The notes under the pieces were generated by a model. That model ran no database searches. It saw only the letters and a list, made by a program, of their open reading frames with translations, and was not told the origin of the DNA. Positions 23,641 to 35,440 of a stretch of 64,000 nt of DNA are shown one piece after another. The stretch covers positions 1,178,001-1,242,000 of the forward strand of contig JAFFJZ010000030.1 of assembly GCA_018340375.1 (NCBI GenBank). The letters run 5' to 3'. The DNA is from Gonatopus flavifemur. Its lineage: Eukaryota > Arthropoda > Insecta > Hymenoptera > Dryinidae. Numbering within the stretch: the stretch's first letter is position 1; every line of letters starts with the position of its first letter. The translations under genes and the position numbers were made by a program.

Positions 23641-24702
23641 ATGGTTTATTCACCTAACGAATGTGTTGATATTCTAATGATCTTGGGTGAGTGTCGCGGA
23701 GTGTATCAAAGAGCGTCACGATTGTACAGAGAGCGGTTTGGAGATCGGCAGCATCATCCTTCTCCAGAAGTCATTCGCCAAGTTGAAAGAAATTGTCGAC
23801 AAGGAAGGATTGGTCAACGCCGAAACAATCAAGGTTTCAACTTTAACGACCCTCGATGCGTTGCTGTTTTAGCAATAATACACATGAATCCTCATGTTAG
23901 TTTACGTGATATTGAACGCGATTTGGGTATTCCACGCAGTACGGCACACAGAATTCCACAAGCTGCTCAATATCATCCGTACCACATCACACTGACCCAA
24001 GAATTATCTCAACAAGATATGCAGAATCGGGTTAACTTTTGCCATTGGGCTTTACAGAGGTTGAACGAAGCGCCCGATTTCTTTCGATATGTTCTTCTCA
24101 GTGATGAATCAACGTTTCAAAGTACTGGCTTGTTAAATCGTCACAATAGCCACTATTGGTCAGCGCAAAACCCGCACTGGACTCAACAAGTTGATCATCA
24201 GCATCGGTGGAGTATGAATGTTTGGGGTGGAATTCTAGACAATCAAGTTATTGGGCCGTATTTTTTTGATGAAACTGTTAACGGTCCTAATTATCTACAG
24301 TTTTTACAGAATGAATTACCAGTTCTCATGGAAGATGTGACATTAGCAACTAGGCAGAGGATGTGGTATCAGCAAGACGGTGCACCACCACACTTTGCTC
24401 GATGTGTGAGGGATTATCTAAATATCCTTTTCCCCAATCGTTGGATTGGTCGAGGTGGATTTGTACTGTGGCCGGCAAGATCTCCTGATCTCACCCCTCT
24501 AGATTTTTATTTGTGGGGTTACGTAAAAAATGTCGTTTATACCAACCGACCAACAACACCTGTGGATCTACAACAACGCATCAGATACGCAATTGCGAAT
24601 ATTCGTGCAGAAGTTTTTCAGTCTGTTCTTGGAAACTTTCGACGCCGGCTGGAGTTATGTATTGAAGTAAATGGCGGTCAATTCGAACATCTTCTGCAAT
24701 AA
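23641..24702 (+). CDS. Tc1/mariner/IS630-type transposase, DD41D
   Basis: This 353-residue protein would cut and paste its own element in the nucleus. The N-terminal third (about 1-120) holds two helix-turn-helix segments that would bind the TIRs, the second around SLRDIERDLGIPRSTAHRI (87-105). The catalytic RNase H-fold part shows Asp155 in LLSDEST, Asp246 in QQDGAPPHF and Asp288 in SPDLTPLDFYLW. There are 41 residues between the last two, hence DD41D, not DD34D or DD34E. This spacing is known in the rosa and Visitor groups. Length is normal for the superfamily, no stop or frameshift is present, and the ATG lies 100 bp inside the left TIR end. Downstream, the stop is followed by about 120 bp before the right TIR. 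Function is inferred from motifs only. Confidence 0.92.
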   Translation: MVYSPNECVDILMILGECRGVYQRASRLYRERFGDRQHHPSPEVIRQVERNCRQGRIGQRRNNQGFNFNDPRCVAVLAIIHMNPHVSLRDIERDLGIPRSTAHRIPQAAQYHPYHITLTQELSQQDMQNRVNFCHWALQRLNEAPDFFRYVLLSDESTFQSTGLLNRHNSHYWSAQNPHWTQQVDHQHRWSMNVWGGILDNQVIGPYFFDETVNGPNYLQFLQNELPVLMEDVTLATRQRMWYQQDGAPPHFARCVRDYLNILFPNRWIGRGGFVLWPARSPDLTPLDFYLWGYVKNVVYTNRPTTPVDLQQRIRYAIANIRAEVFQSVLGNFRRRLELCIEVNGGQFEHLLQ

Positions 24703-24821
24703 GTGTGTCTTACCCGTCAACGGATTTGTGCCATCTGTAATTATAAAACGACGAACTGGAAAAATAAATAATTTTTCAATTATTGTTTCAAATTTGGCAT
24801 TCATTATCGTTCTCAAGGTCG

Positions 24822-25200
24822 AATTCAAGGTCGAAACGTGGGGTTTCACTTTAACTTTGATAACTTTGGTCAGAGAAACAACTCGTTTGAGGCTTTTCCG
24901 TGAAAATCCATAGAAAATGGTTTTTTGACCTTCAAATGACCTCTAATGACCTGATATGTTAACATATTCGGACGTAAAATTTTCCGCTCTTTCCATTTCT
25001 GAGGTCGAACGTAGGGTTTTCCATTTGACAAAAAATACTTTGACCATCAATTATGCTCAAAATCGACCTCAAGGTCAAATTCAAGGTCACCATCTTATGG
25101 CCCCCTTCGAACCCTACAACTTTTATCTGAACAATTTTTTCCCCCTCCATTCCCTGAAGAGTTATTCAGCTGCCCTGTTTCAAATGGGACGCCCTGTATA
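24822..25200 (-). repeat. right TIR of the DD41D element
   Basis: It is the inverted copy of 23160-23540 and ends GCCCTGTATA. Near-identity with the left arm argues for a young element. Confidence 0.85.
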
Positions 25201-26136
25201 AACAAGAATGGATATCAGTGGAGAAAACTGCCGCGGATGCGGATGAATAGAAATGGATACGATCCATTTCTTGTCATCGGATGAAAATATCCCGTAGTGG
25301 GAATACCATCTTCGGATGAAATTATATTCGTTACAGAGAACAAGACTGGATTGCAATGGATGAAAGTGAAGAACGCTGCCACGGATCTGTGATGGATGGA
25401 AACGGATATGAATAATTCAAAATAAGTTGAATAAAAACGCATTGAGCTGAACATACGGATCTCGAAAAGAACCGTGTTGGAATGGATGAAACCGTTTGAG
25501 CAGCGTCGTAAAGCGCCGGATTCAATTGGATATGATTTGAATTCAGACCCTAAATGCAATATGCATACATTTGGATGCATCTGGATGCCCTTTTTCGGGG
25601 CCTTATAAGCCCCAATCATTTTTTGAAATGGAACTGATAGAATTCTCACGCATTGCATGAACTGAATTGAATTGGAAAAAAACCATTCGACATCCAGATT
25701 CGAACGGATGCTAGTAAAAATGCTATGCATTTTCATCCAACTTTTCCAGCAGGGAGCATTCACTTGGAGGAGCAACTGCTTCTCCAACGTGTCATCATTC
25801 ATGCTTCTCTTTTTAGGAACCGTGAGAGAACAATCGTTCTACTAGCGCAGATGACGGCAAAGGCGTATTATATTTGATGAATAATTGTTCAATCACTGGA
25901 GAATTTTTTGAAGATTCCAACGAGTCATCATTATTTTGCATACTTACCGAATTTCTTCTTACTCTGCATACCTATACAAAATTTTTTCGACATAAAAAAA
26001 ACCCATTCCAACGATTTGATAAATGATAAATGCATAATTTTTTCATTTAAATATAAAATGGAAATCTTTTTTGTAAAAAGCATTTAAAATGGTGAATAGA
26101 AAATGCCATTTCCATTTTAAATACTACCCAATAGTG
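25201..26136. other. repeat-like DNA with GGATGAA/ATCCATT motifs
   Basis: Short motifs such as GGATGAA, AATGGATG and ATCCATT occur many times between 25205 and 25740, and the block ends in CTTTTCCAGCAGGGAG (~25741-25757). This looks like the remnant of another transposon into which the DD41D element may have inserted. A 195-codon open frame on the minus strand at 25215-25802 follows these repeats and is probably not a gene. Confidence 0.4.
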
Positions 26137-26290
26137 GTTGTTATTACGACTTTAAAATATTTTTTTCTGACTGTAGACCATTGTAAATATTTCTTCTATC
26201 ATTCTGATCAGTTAAAAATTCTCAAATAACAGCAATAAAATGTCATATGAAGACATTTCCGTTAGAGCTGTTAATTGACTTCTCACACCG
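26137..26290. mobile_element. degenerate copy of the 207-bp MITE
   Basis: It shares AAATAACAGCAATAA and the right end CTCACACCGA with 11876-12082, and the left inner part (GTTGTTATTA, CTGACTGTA) as well. The left terminus is lost. Confidence 0.55.
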
Positions 26291-26744
26291 ATTGTACATA
26301 GAAAAAGAATCGTGAGTTTCGAACATTTAATTTGATTCTATTAACTCCTTTATAGAATTGTTCAATTCAACTTATGTGTTTAATTTTCATAACCTAACAG
26401 ACAAATTTTTTTATTTTGATATCCTTCTCTTCTATTTTTCCTCACAATATTCCGTTGTTGTTCCTATTCTGTTAGTTCTGCCTCTGTTTTCTATATCGGA
26501 TTTTCCACTCGACAGTTTTATTGACCCGCTTTTTTCTCTGCTCCAACATCAATTCTCCAGTATTTTGGTCTTCCAATGATTATTGGTGAATCCGTTAATC
26601 CTTTTTTAATCGTTAACCGACCATTCAACTGTGCTTTACTTTATTGAAGTTGAGCCTCTGCACATCCATTCATTCATTCATTCGTTTGTCCCCCATATTT
26701 TTTGAAGTAGACAACTCTTAGTATAAAACCATCGGGTTACCGTA

Positions 26745-26980
26745 CACAGAGAAAAAAGATCTGCTAAAAAGTACCATAATTTATAGTGTTTGAGCATCAG
26801 TCTTGTCCAGATCAAATTATTTACATAAAAATATTTACAAAAGTAGTATAGTTCTTTAGGAAAGTCCAAGCCAATATGGTACTTTTAGAGGTATTTTCAC
26901 GTAAATAATTTGATCTGGACAAGACTGATGCTCAGACACTATAAAGTATGGTACTTCTTAGCAGACCTTTTTTCTCCGTG
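26745..26980. mobile_element. 236-bp palindromic MITE, CACAGAGAAAAAAG ends
   Basis: The arms of about 110 bp are inverted copies; both include TGAGCATCAGTCTTGTCCAG. TA is present on each outer side (26743-26744, 26981-26982). It shares terminal sequence and AAGTACCATA with 62489-62754. Confidence 0.75.
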
Positions 26981-26986
26981 TATACG

Positions 26987-28399
26987 TTCTAAATTTCTGT
27001 CTTTCATAACTCAATGATCGATGTTTTAACAGGGTCAAAACAGAATTTTCGTCGAATCTGTTCAGGACAAGGACATATATTCATTCAAAAATTTCATAGA
27101 TAATATAGAGTGTACAATTATGAGGTAGGGAGAGAATGCTTTTTAGATTGAAATATCCTAAAACATTTATATTATCCTACACATAACGCAAAATAGTGGA
27201 TTTTATTTGAGTGTGCTCCAAACGTATTTTATAACCAGTGCAAAATTTCATGTCTACGATAGTGTTGGGACACAAAATATATTCAAAAAATAATGAATTC
27301 CAGATTCTGTAGAATATATAAACTGTATGTTATGTAACCTAGACACGTACGTATACCAGCATGTTGCGTACGTATGTCATTGCGATGACAGAAATATACC
27401 ATTTTAAAGTCCTATCGTGAAATAATTCCGTCAAATGCAGGGTGGACCGTACATTATTCATACATAAATCATATATCATTGATTCTCAAACATGTTTTCC
27501 ATATGCACAGTAAGGACGTGTATTTTTTCACCCAGAAGCCTGGTATGTATTCGCGAATATACGTTCCCAATGGAAAACTTGCGTTCTTTTTGCTTTAGTA
27601 GTATTGAAATCGATTTCTATTGACGTTTTGCTGTTCATCCCCACTGGAAATTGAATCCTGAGTTCCGACTGTCAATGTGAAACAAAATTTGAAAATTATA
27701 TATAAATTGGAAAATTTTCCACATGATTGGGTTTATTTAGCCAGGATGATCATGATTAGTCACCATCGGATCCTTGTCAGAAAGACTTCGAATGAAGAAT
27801 TTGATATGAGATATTGTGAAAATTGTTGACATTCAAGGAATTTCACATTTTTGTACAAAAGGCCACTCGAATTCCTACTCGCATTTGGATGAATCAAAAC
27901 TGCAATTGACTGTTCCCTGCGCTTGCATTTTGATAATCCTGATTGAAGAATCCCATTCATTTCGATTGAATGTACAGAATTCTGATTGAAACCAATAAAT
28001 ACCCATCAGAGTTGATTCGGAATTAGAGTTTGATAGGATTCAATCGAAATGGATGGGGTTTTTTAACCAGGGAAGCTACACGAAGAGAAATGTATAATAA
28101 AATTTATTAGATCTCTAATAACCCTTATTAAAAAATATGGTAAAAATAGGGACAGCTATCTGATATAATATTGAGTACTATAATATAAGCACATGAAGAA
28201 GATCGATACTTACTTTTTGTAAGTTTTATTAGAAAATTTATTCAAATTAATTATACAACATAATACACAGTATATACCATGCATTGATGTGTATTAGAAC
28301 TATCTTGTACAGTTTATTATAATTTTATTATAAAACTGGCAATAAAAGATATTAGAAAACCGAAATATACATACGGAAAGAATATTGTATTCAACATGA
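26987..28399. other. unassigned DNA
   Basis: No gene recognised. Two similar segments, GGGTTTATTTAGCCAGG (~27730) and GGGGTTTTTTAACCAGGG (~28056), lie in the same orientation around 27729-28073. They may mark a degenerate element. Confidence 0.35.
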
Positions 28400-28537
28400 C
28401 TGTTGTAGTTTACTATTCGTGCACCACGTTGAAAATTACAGCAGACATTATGGTGTTTTTATCCAATTTTACAGAAAATACCACAATTTCTATTGTAATT
28501 TTCAATATGGTAATGTGCGAATAGTAAACCACAATAG
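28400..28537. mobile_element. 138-bp palindromic MITE
   Basis: The left end CTGTTGTAGTTTACTATTCG and the inverted right end (CTATTGTGGTTTACTATTCG) match, and the inner arms share GAAAATTACA. No clear target duplication. Confidence 0.6.
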
Positions 28538-28927
28538 TTATTTGGAATGTGATATTCTTTTCATTCACCATGAAAACGAATATGCCCACAATTCATTAGG
28601 AGGTAAACCAGCTGTATGAAGAATCATAGATTACTGTCATGTTTTCCTCATGTTTCCATTTTCAAAAAAATCGACGAAGATGAAAGATTGAATATTCATC
28701 AAATCCCTTCTTCCATAGTTGCAAAATAGCTGATGTGATCTGAACAAAAATGAAACGTTCTCGTTTCCTCACTGAGCTCCACGTTTTGACAAAAGAATGA
28801 TCCAAATTCATTCCAACAAAAGCTATCTTGGACCAAACAAATTTGAAGATCTCAGACAGCGAGACAGACAGACACACGCGAAAACTCTCGGGGATCGCGT
28901 TTTTTCGACGTTTTAAAGTGTTTTCCA

Positions 28928-29154
28928 CACACACAGAAAGGATTTCTTGAAATGAGAACATTTTTCTTGTCGCTGGGATAAAACTCATTTTTTTCTTGAG
29001 CTTAGAAAATTTTACTTGAATCAAGAAAAGTTCGTTTTGATTTCAAAAGAAATTTTCTTGATTCAAGTAAAATTGTTGAGGCTCAAGAAAAAAATGAGTT
29101 TTGTCCCAGTGACAAGAAAAATTTTCTCATTTCAAGAAATACTTTCTGTGAGTG
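28928..29154. mobile_element. 227-bp palindromic MITE, CAC(A/T)CACAGAAAG ends
   Basis: Arms of ~100 bp are inverted copies (GATTTCTTGAAATGAGAA, TTTTCTTG, CTGGGA). CA lies directly outside both ends, a 2-bp repeat like that of other CAC-ended MITEs in the window. Confidence 0.7.
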
Positions 29155-29474
29155 CAAAGACCAAACACCCTTTTCTCGATAATAGATTTTTGACCTTATT
29201 ACAATATTTCCATTTCCTTATGTATAAAGATATAGAGAACATGGAGTGAAAAATTTGCGAATTCTGTCAGTCTTTGTAAGATTCTGAAATGACAATATAA
29301 TATGAGAATTGCATTTTAGGGGTCTCACCAAATTGAGGAAAGTTCAAAAAACATTGCTGAAAGTTTCCAAGAATTGATAATATACATCATCATACCTAAT
29401 TGAATTCCACAAGTGCTTGGAAATTTCCTTAAAATATGTCATATTATGTCACGGTTGTACAAAATTTAAGACAA

Positions 29475-30103
29475 ATCCCGTATGGAAATATTTCGCTGAA
29501 AAATGTCTGTAAAACTATGAAAAATCTCTGAAAAAAAACAAAAAATTCTGAGAAACTCTGACAAACTCTGAGAATTTCTGAAATTTTGATGAGAAATCTA
29601 ATATTTTTGGGACATTCTTTACAGACTTTTTTCAGACTTTTTTCAGAGTTTCTCAGAGTTTTTTCATTCTTTTTCAGAGAAATAGTAACGAAATTGCACT
29701 CTAAAAAAACTCTGACAAAACTCTGATGGATTGCTAACATTTTTCTGACTTTTAGAAAAAAATTAAAAAATTTTCAAACACTTTTTCACACATGATATTT
29801 GAATACGGCATATGAATGTATTTATTGAATTTCAGGATTTTTCAATAATCAGAAAAATGTCAACAATTTATTCGAGTTTTGTCAGAGTTTTTTCAGAGTG
29901 CAATTTCGTTACTATTTCTCTGAAAAAGTATGAAAAAACTCTGAGAAACTCTGAAAAAAGTCTGAAAAAAGTCTGTAAAGAATGTCCCAAAAATATTAGA
30001 TTTTTCATCAAAATTTCAGAGTTTCTCAGAGTTTTTTCATTTTTTTTCAGAGATTTTTCATAGTTTTGCAGACATTTTTCAGCGAAATATTTCCATACGG
30101 GAT
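29475..30103. mobile_element. 629-bp near-perfect hairpin element
   Basis: The arms, 29475-29765 and about 29835-30103, are inverted copies starting ATCCCGTATGGAAATATTTC, with only ~70 bp between them. Inside each arm TCTGAGAAACTCTGA and CTGAAAAAAGTCTG motifs repeat. Both arms can be read as a similar open frame, as expected for an inverted duplication, but no domain is recognisable. RNA from this locus would fold into a long hairpin. Confidence 0.7.
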
Positions 30104-30269
30104 TGCACATTTTTCTACTCTTCTTCGTATTTTTATTGGTTATACTTATTATTAATAATAAAACAATTATACAGTATTTATGATGATCATATTTTTCAAA
30201 GAATACTGACATATTTTTTATATGGATATTCACTACATATTAAATCTCAGTCTTATGTATGAGTTCTCT

Positions 30270-30421
30270 AAAGGACTAAACACATAAATGAATAAGCATT
30301 TGACATAAGCACAAGTCGGATGCGCAGAACCTTAGAAATAGGTTCTGCGCATCACGTTATGCTTATACTTATATTACTTATGCTATTTTCCGTCTTAGTG
30401 CATTTGTGTGCTTACTCCTTT
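30270..30421. mobile_element. 152-bp palindromic MITE with a perfect central stem
   Basis: The centre GATGCGCAGAACCT pairs perfectly with AGGTTCTGCGCATC across a 7-base loop, and the outer arms pair imperfectly from TAAAGGACTAAACACA. Confidence 0.6.
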
Positions 30422-30424
30422 ACG

Positions 30425-32705
30425 TTCACTAACGTTCGGAGCGTAATCAACACCAACGATACTGTGTCTAATAATCTTTAATATAAACTTTTCTCTGTGT
30501 ACTCAATGATAGATTTCTATCTTGAATAGACCCACGGAGAAAAAAGTATTGCTGGCATAACAAGCAGGTCTGTTACTATAGCGCCTACAAGAAGAATTAG
30601 CTGAAAGAGCAAGAGAAATTATTGACACAACTAGATTTTTTTGCTGAAATACACAAATTTGTTGACAGAACTAACTTCTTAGCTGCTGGAGTGAATATTT
30701 TTGCAAGGACAACAAATTCCTTTGTAGGCGCTATAGTAGCGAGTCTAATATTTGATATTCAAAACTATCTCGAATATTCGAGTTTCATTATTGAAGGCTC
30801 TTGAGAATAAGAAGAAATGGATCAAAGTTTGCGCCTCACGTTTTCAACAAGGAAGCAATGATTGAATTTTTGAAATATGCAGTAACGAAGCTCAGTGCTT
30901 ATATTACTAGATGAATATAATTGGAAATTACCAAGTGATTTCTATGAATGAGAGTATTTTTTGACATTTTCAGGTTATTTTGTTGATAATTTCTCTTGAG
31001 AATTTTCAGGAATCACTCGAGTATTCCAATTTATAATCATCGGGAAAACACGGACAGTTTGATTTATTCCTGTATATTTGAAATTCATTTCCTTTTACAA
31101 TTTTCTGAACGAAATGGATAACTTTTCAGCACAGTGTTCCACCATTTTGGGACCGTCATTTTGTTCGATGAAAATTTCATCCCAGACCTCATTAACTCAT
31201 TGATACTAAAGTTTGCTAGCTTCAAACCGATGAAATGAATTATTGAAATAAATATATCTTTCTTGAATGAATTCCGATTTGATCAAAAATGTTATAGGAA
31301 TCAATCATTTATTGTTATTATTCTTATTCATGACTTCAATTCATGGCTGATGATTTATTATTATCGTTATTTATGGCTGGTGACAAAGAGATGTATTATG
31401 TTGTGGAAAAGATACCAAATATATAGGAAGGAGGCTTATTCAGTCCCAAGAAATGTGATCTTCCAGTCAATATATGATTCTTTTGATTCGAAGTGACTTC
31501 ATTTGAATGAACTGGGACATGTATGTAGCAAATGAATAAAGTCATAGATTCAATGAAATTCATATTGAAAGTAAATGAATAATAACTTGGAACAAAAATA
31601 TGTGATATGTGTACGATAAAGGTACTGTTCCAATGGAGCATGTATGTCATTAGATCTAATATAAAATTTCTTCAATCAAAATAACATTTTGTCGAATGAA
31701 TGTTTTTATTTTTTGCAAACTGAAAGAATATATCTTCATTGAAACTGATGTGAGATTTCTCAAATCCAAATCATAAAAACATTCATCATACTTTGAAAGA
31801 ATGCTTTTTTCGTAGCACCTAGATGTGTAATTCTCCAAAGATGAGCTTTTCCATTGATAATGGTTTGCTTGAAACAATTATGTTATATACTTCTTTTGAA
31901 TATAAGTCCCCACAGTTCCACCCGAATCAAATCAATTTTTATATGGGGACCAAATCATCTTTCACTTCAAGAAAACTATTACTATTTATATCCTGTGTTT
32001 CATCAATTCAAGAAAAGGCATTATAATATCAAAGACTTCGAGATGGATATTCACATCTTTTTGAAATAATGTTCTAATGTTCTCTATCAACATCATGTCA
32101 TAATATTTGAATTTCTGATTCTGAGGCAGTGGAATTTTGTTCAAAAAATCATCGCGTTGGAAAGGAAAATCATTTCTTTGTTTCCATGAATTATTGCATG
32201 CTAAGTAATACAATCTGATGACATGATTTATTGAACTCGATGATATATTCATCTAATGTAATTGAGTACTCATTGGTTTGAACAATATTTCTTCAATCTA
32301 AAAAAATCTATTCCTTCGATTTAATGATTTGTTTCCTCAGTGTACGCACATCTAAGACTACGTTTCTAAAACGTTCAGAAAACTTTCTGTGCTGTATGAA
32401 ACCGATTAAAAATATGTCATAGAATCTAGATCGTCGTAAAATCAACTACATTTGCTGTTACGGTTGCCCTAGCGAAAACCTAAACTTGTCAGTGTTGCGC
32501 AACTGTAAGCGCTTAGAGTATTTGAGTTCCATCCTAGAAAGTTTCCCTTTATAAGGTGTTTGAGAACCCGCTGTGAAGAACTGAACGTCGACGCAGAAGA
32601 AATTTCAGTTCGTTTACAGTCATGCTTAGAGTTAGACCTAATAACTAAAGTGGTCATTTAGATATCAAATTATCCGTAGTTCGAGGAAAGGGTCATTATT
32701 TTACG
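30425..32705. other. unassigned DNA
   Basis: No gene recognised. An inverted pair ACTATAGCGCCTACAA (~30575) / TTTGTAGGCGCTATAGT (~30720) and lone CACGGAGA-like (30533) and CTCAGTG-like (~32338) ends suggest further CAC-ended elements whose partners I could not find. Confidence 0.4.
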
Positions 32706-33046
32706 TGCATTGAGAAAAAAAATGTGTTTTTGGCAACCCCGCCAAGGGTTGGCAGGTATTCGGTTGAGTCAACAGAATAACGCTTGATATAAATTCCCCG
32801 TCATTTGGTACAAAAATCCACGTTTGGTTGATTCAACCCTGTAGCGATATTGTAACTAAATAAGACGCGCGTTTCAGTCAATCACCATGTCTTTAATGGA
32901 AACACAACGAAATTTGAACGCACCATTTTAAGCAGTTGATTTAATCTCATATCGAGGTGATTGAAATGCATCAGGTGTACAGGTTGGTTGAAAAGTTTCT
33001 GCGCTCAAAATGAAAGAATACTGTTTTTGTTACGAAATATATTTTT

Positions 33047-34075
33047 TTATTCAATATAATCTCCTAGAAGCTCAATACACTTGTTCCAATGATCTTCCAA
33101 TAATTTTATCCCATCCTTATAATGGTTTTCCGGAAGCTCTGCAAAATAACCGTCTACGGCTGCTATGGCCTCTTCATTCGACGAAAAATGCTTTCCACGA
33201 AGGAATTGTTTGAGATTTCTGAAGAGATAGTAGTCGCTAGGAGCCAAATCTGGCGAATACGGGGGATGTTTAAGCAATTCGTACTTGAGTTCTTTGAATT
33301 TAGCCATCGTCAAAACACTTTTGTGAGCAGGTACATTATCTTGAGGAAAAATGATTTTTTTCTTCTTGAAACCAGGTCTTTTCTCACGAATTTTTTCATC
33401 CAGCTGATCCAAAAGGCTGCAGTAATATTTGGAATTGATTGTTTTACCTTTCTGAAGATAATCAATGAACAAAATTCTTTTTGCATCCCAAAAAACTGAT
33501 GCCATAACCTTCTTCGCTGATCGTTGTGACTTCACCTGCTTTGGAGCTGAACAACCAGCTTCAGTCCACTGTAAACGTTCTTGTTTCAATTTAGGATCAT
33601 GGTGGTAGATCCAAGTCTCATCCATAGTTATAAAACGACGCAAGAAGTCGGTTTTATTCTGCTAGAAAAGCTCCAAATTACGCTGAGAAATTTGTTTTCG
33701 ATCCAGTTTTTGTTGAATTGTTAACGTGTGCGGCACTAACTTTCCAAACAGTTTTTTCATACGTAATTCTTCATGTAAAATATGGAGTACTCGTTCGTCT
33801 AAGATGCCTATGGCATTAGCAATTTCACGTTTAGTCAAACTTGGATCTTCACTAACCATATTATGTACATGCTCAATGATTTCTGCTGTGGTTGCAGTTT
33901 TTGGTCGTCCTTCGCGTGGATCGTCTTCAAGGCTAGTACGACCACGTTTAAATTCACCAGCCCAAAATTCAACGGTGCGTTTTGAAGGTGAGGACTCCTT
34001 ATACATTTCTAACGATTGTTCATGAATTTCCTTTGCTTTTAAACCCTTCAAAAGAAAGAATCTAATGTCTGACGT
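33047..34075 (-). pseudogene. mariner A transposase, one internal stop and a lost start
   Basis: The reading frame is otherwise continuous for about 340 codons, the usual mariner length. The N-terminal part has a helix-turn-helix linker motif (LVPHTL in place of the usual WVPH) and the catalytic part shows Asp in TMDETWIYHH, in PQDNVPAH and in YSPDLAPSDYYLF. The last two are separated by 34 residues, so all three catalytic residues are retained. A single TAG at 33662-33664 interrupts the frame just after ELF, and the likely initiator position at 34073-34075 reads ACG in place of ATG. Very few lesions suggest moderate age. No functional protein is expected unless the stop is read through. Confidence 0.85.
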
Positions 34076-34131
34076 TTGAAATCTCTTTCGCGCTGGTGAC
34101 GATCAATGACCACTGTGAAAGAGCCCCTATA

Positions 34132-35440
34132 CGAGGTGTGTTCAAAAAGTAAGGTGACTTCTCAAATTTCGCGGGCAACGTACTTTCGATTATCGATTTT
34201 TTTGTTTTGTTATGTTGGCACACTCTTCCCGAACATCTGTACCAAGTTTCAAGTGTATAGCATTTTTTGTTTGGTTGTGAGAGGCGTAAAGGTTATAAGT
34301 GTTTCGCGTGCTCGGCGATTTCTTGCTATCGAAAAATATGGATCAAAGGATTTGCATCAAATTTTGTGTAAAAAATAAAATAAAGTGCTCCGAAACACTT
34401 AAAATGTTGACAGTAGCATACGGTGAAACTGTTCTGAGTAAAAAAAATGTTTACAAGTGGTACAAACTCTTCCAAGATGGCCGGGAAGATGCAAATGACG
34501 AGCCTCGCTCTGGACGCCCAAGCGCGTCAACAACTGATGAAAACGTTCAAGCAGTGAAGAAAATTGTTTTGGAAAATCGTCGAATCACTATCAGAGAAGT
34601 TGCTGAGGATGTTGGTTTATCGCTTGGCTCGTGCCATGAAATTTTTCCTAACGTTTTGGGCATGAGACGTGTGTCGGCGAAGTTTGTTCCGAAATTGCTA
34701 AATTTTGACCAAAAGAACCGTCGCATGAGCATCGCTCAAGAACTGTTGAATGACGTCAACGACGACCCAGATTGACTCAAAAGGGTCATAACTGGTGACG
34801 AATCATAGGTATATGGTTATGATGTCGAAACCAAAGTCCAATCGTCCCAATGGAAGACCCCAGATTAGCCAAGACCGAAAAAAGCACGCCAAGTTCGATC
34901 AAATGTCAAAGTTTTGCTCACTGTTTTCTTCGATTACCATGGCGTGGTGCATCAGGAGTTCTTACCATATGGTCGTACGATCAATAAACAGTATTATCTT
35001 GAAGTTATGCGCCGTTTGCGAGAAGCAATACGAAGAATTGTGGAAAAATAATTCATGGCTTTTGCATCACGATAATGCCCCTGCTCACTCATCTTTGCTT
35101 GTGAGAGTTTTTGGCCAAAAACAACACCACAATCATGCCTCAGCCACCATATTCACCGGATTTGGCCCCATGTGACTTTTTCTTGTTCCCAAAACTGAAG
35201 AGACCTATGAAAGGACGGAGATTTGCAACGATTGAAGAGATAAAGACTGCATCGCTGGAAGAGCTCAAGGCTATACCGAAAAGTGCTTATGAGAAGTGCT
35301 TTGAGGATTGGAAAAACCGTTGGCATAAGTGTATTGTATCTGAGGGGGATTACTTTGAAGGGGACAACATAAATATTGATAAATAAATAAATATTTTTCC
35401 TTAAAAATACAAAGTCACCTTACTTTTTGAACACACCTCG
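34132..35440 (+). mobile_element. mariner B (DD34D), 1309 bp, dead
   Basis: Perfect 29-bp TIRs begin CGAGGTGTGTTCAAAAAG, with TA outside both (34130-34131, 35441-35442). It lies inside the LTR-like insert, which lies inside mariner A, so it arrived last. Its family differs from mariner A in both TIRs and protein. Confidence 0.9.
34338..35386 (+). pseudogene. mariner B transposase, several lesions
   Basis: It begins MDQRICIKFCVKN and shows the mariner helix-turn-helix region, KFVPKLLNFDQK linker, ITGDES with the first Asp, HHDNAPAH with the second and YSPDLAPCDFFLF with the third. Lesions: a stop at about 34773 (after NDDPD), a stop right after GDES at about 34806, a small frame-shifting deletion near 35033, and another frameshift near 35105, after which the frame continues to the natural end. 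Perfect TIRs beside a decayed gene suggest it could still be mobilised in trans. Its family is one widespread in insects. Confidence 0.88.

Larger units (their letters stand above)
23160..25200 (+). mobile_element. apparently intact DD41D Tc1/mariner-like transposon
   Basis: Two ~380-bp inverted repeats (23160-23540 and 24822-25200) bracket one uninterrupted transposase gene. The outer ends read TATACAGGGCG and CGCCCTGTATA, consistent with TA target duplication. The arms differ at only a few positions, which together with the open gene points to recent insertion. Long TIRs are unusual for the smallest Tc1/mariner elements but known in several lineages. The element may be autonomous. Confidence 0.9.

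Noticed and set aside
25215..25802. 195-codon ORF on the minus strand
   Set aside because: It follows a stretch of repeated ATCCATT words and the protein has no recognisable domain or plausible composition.
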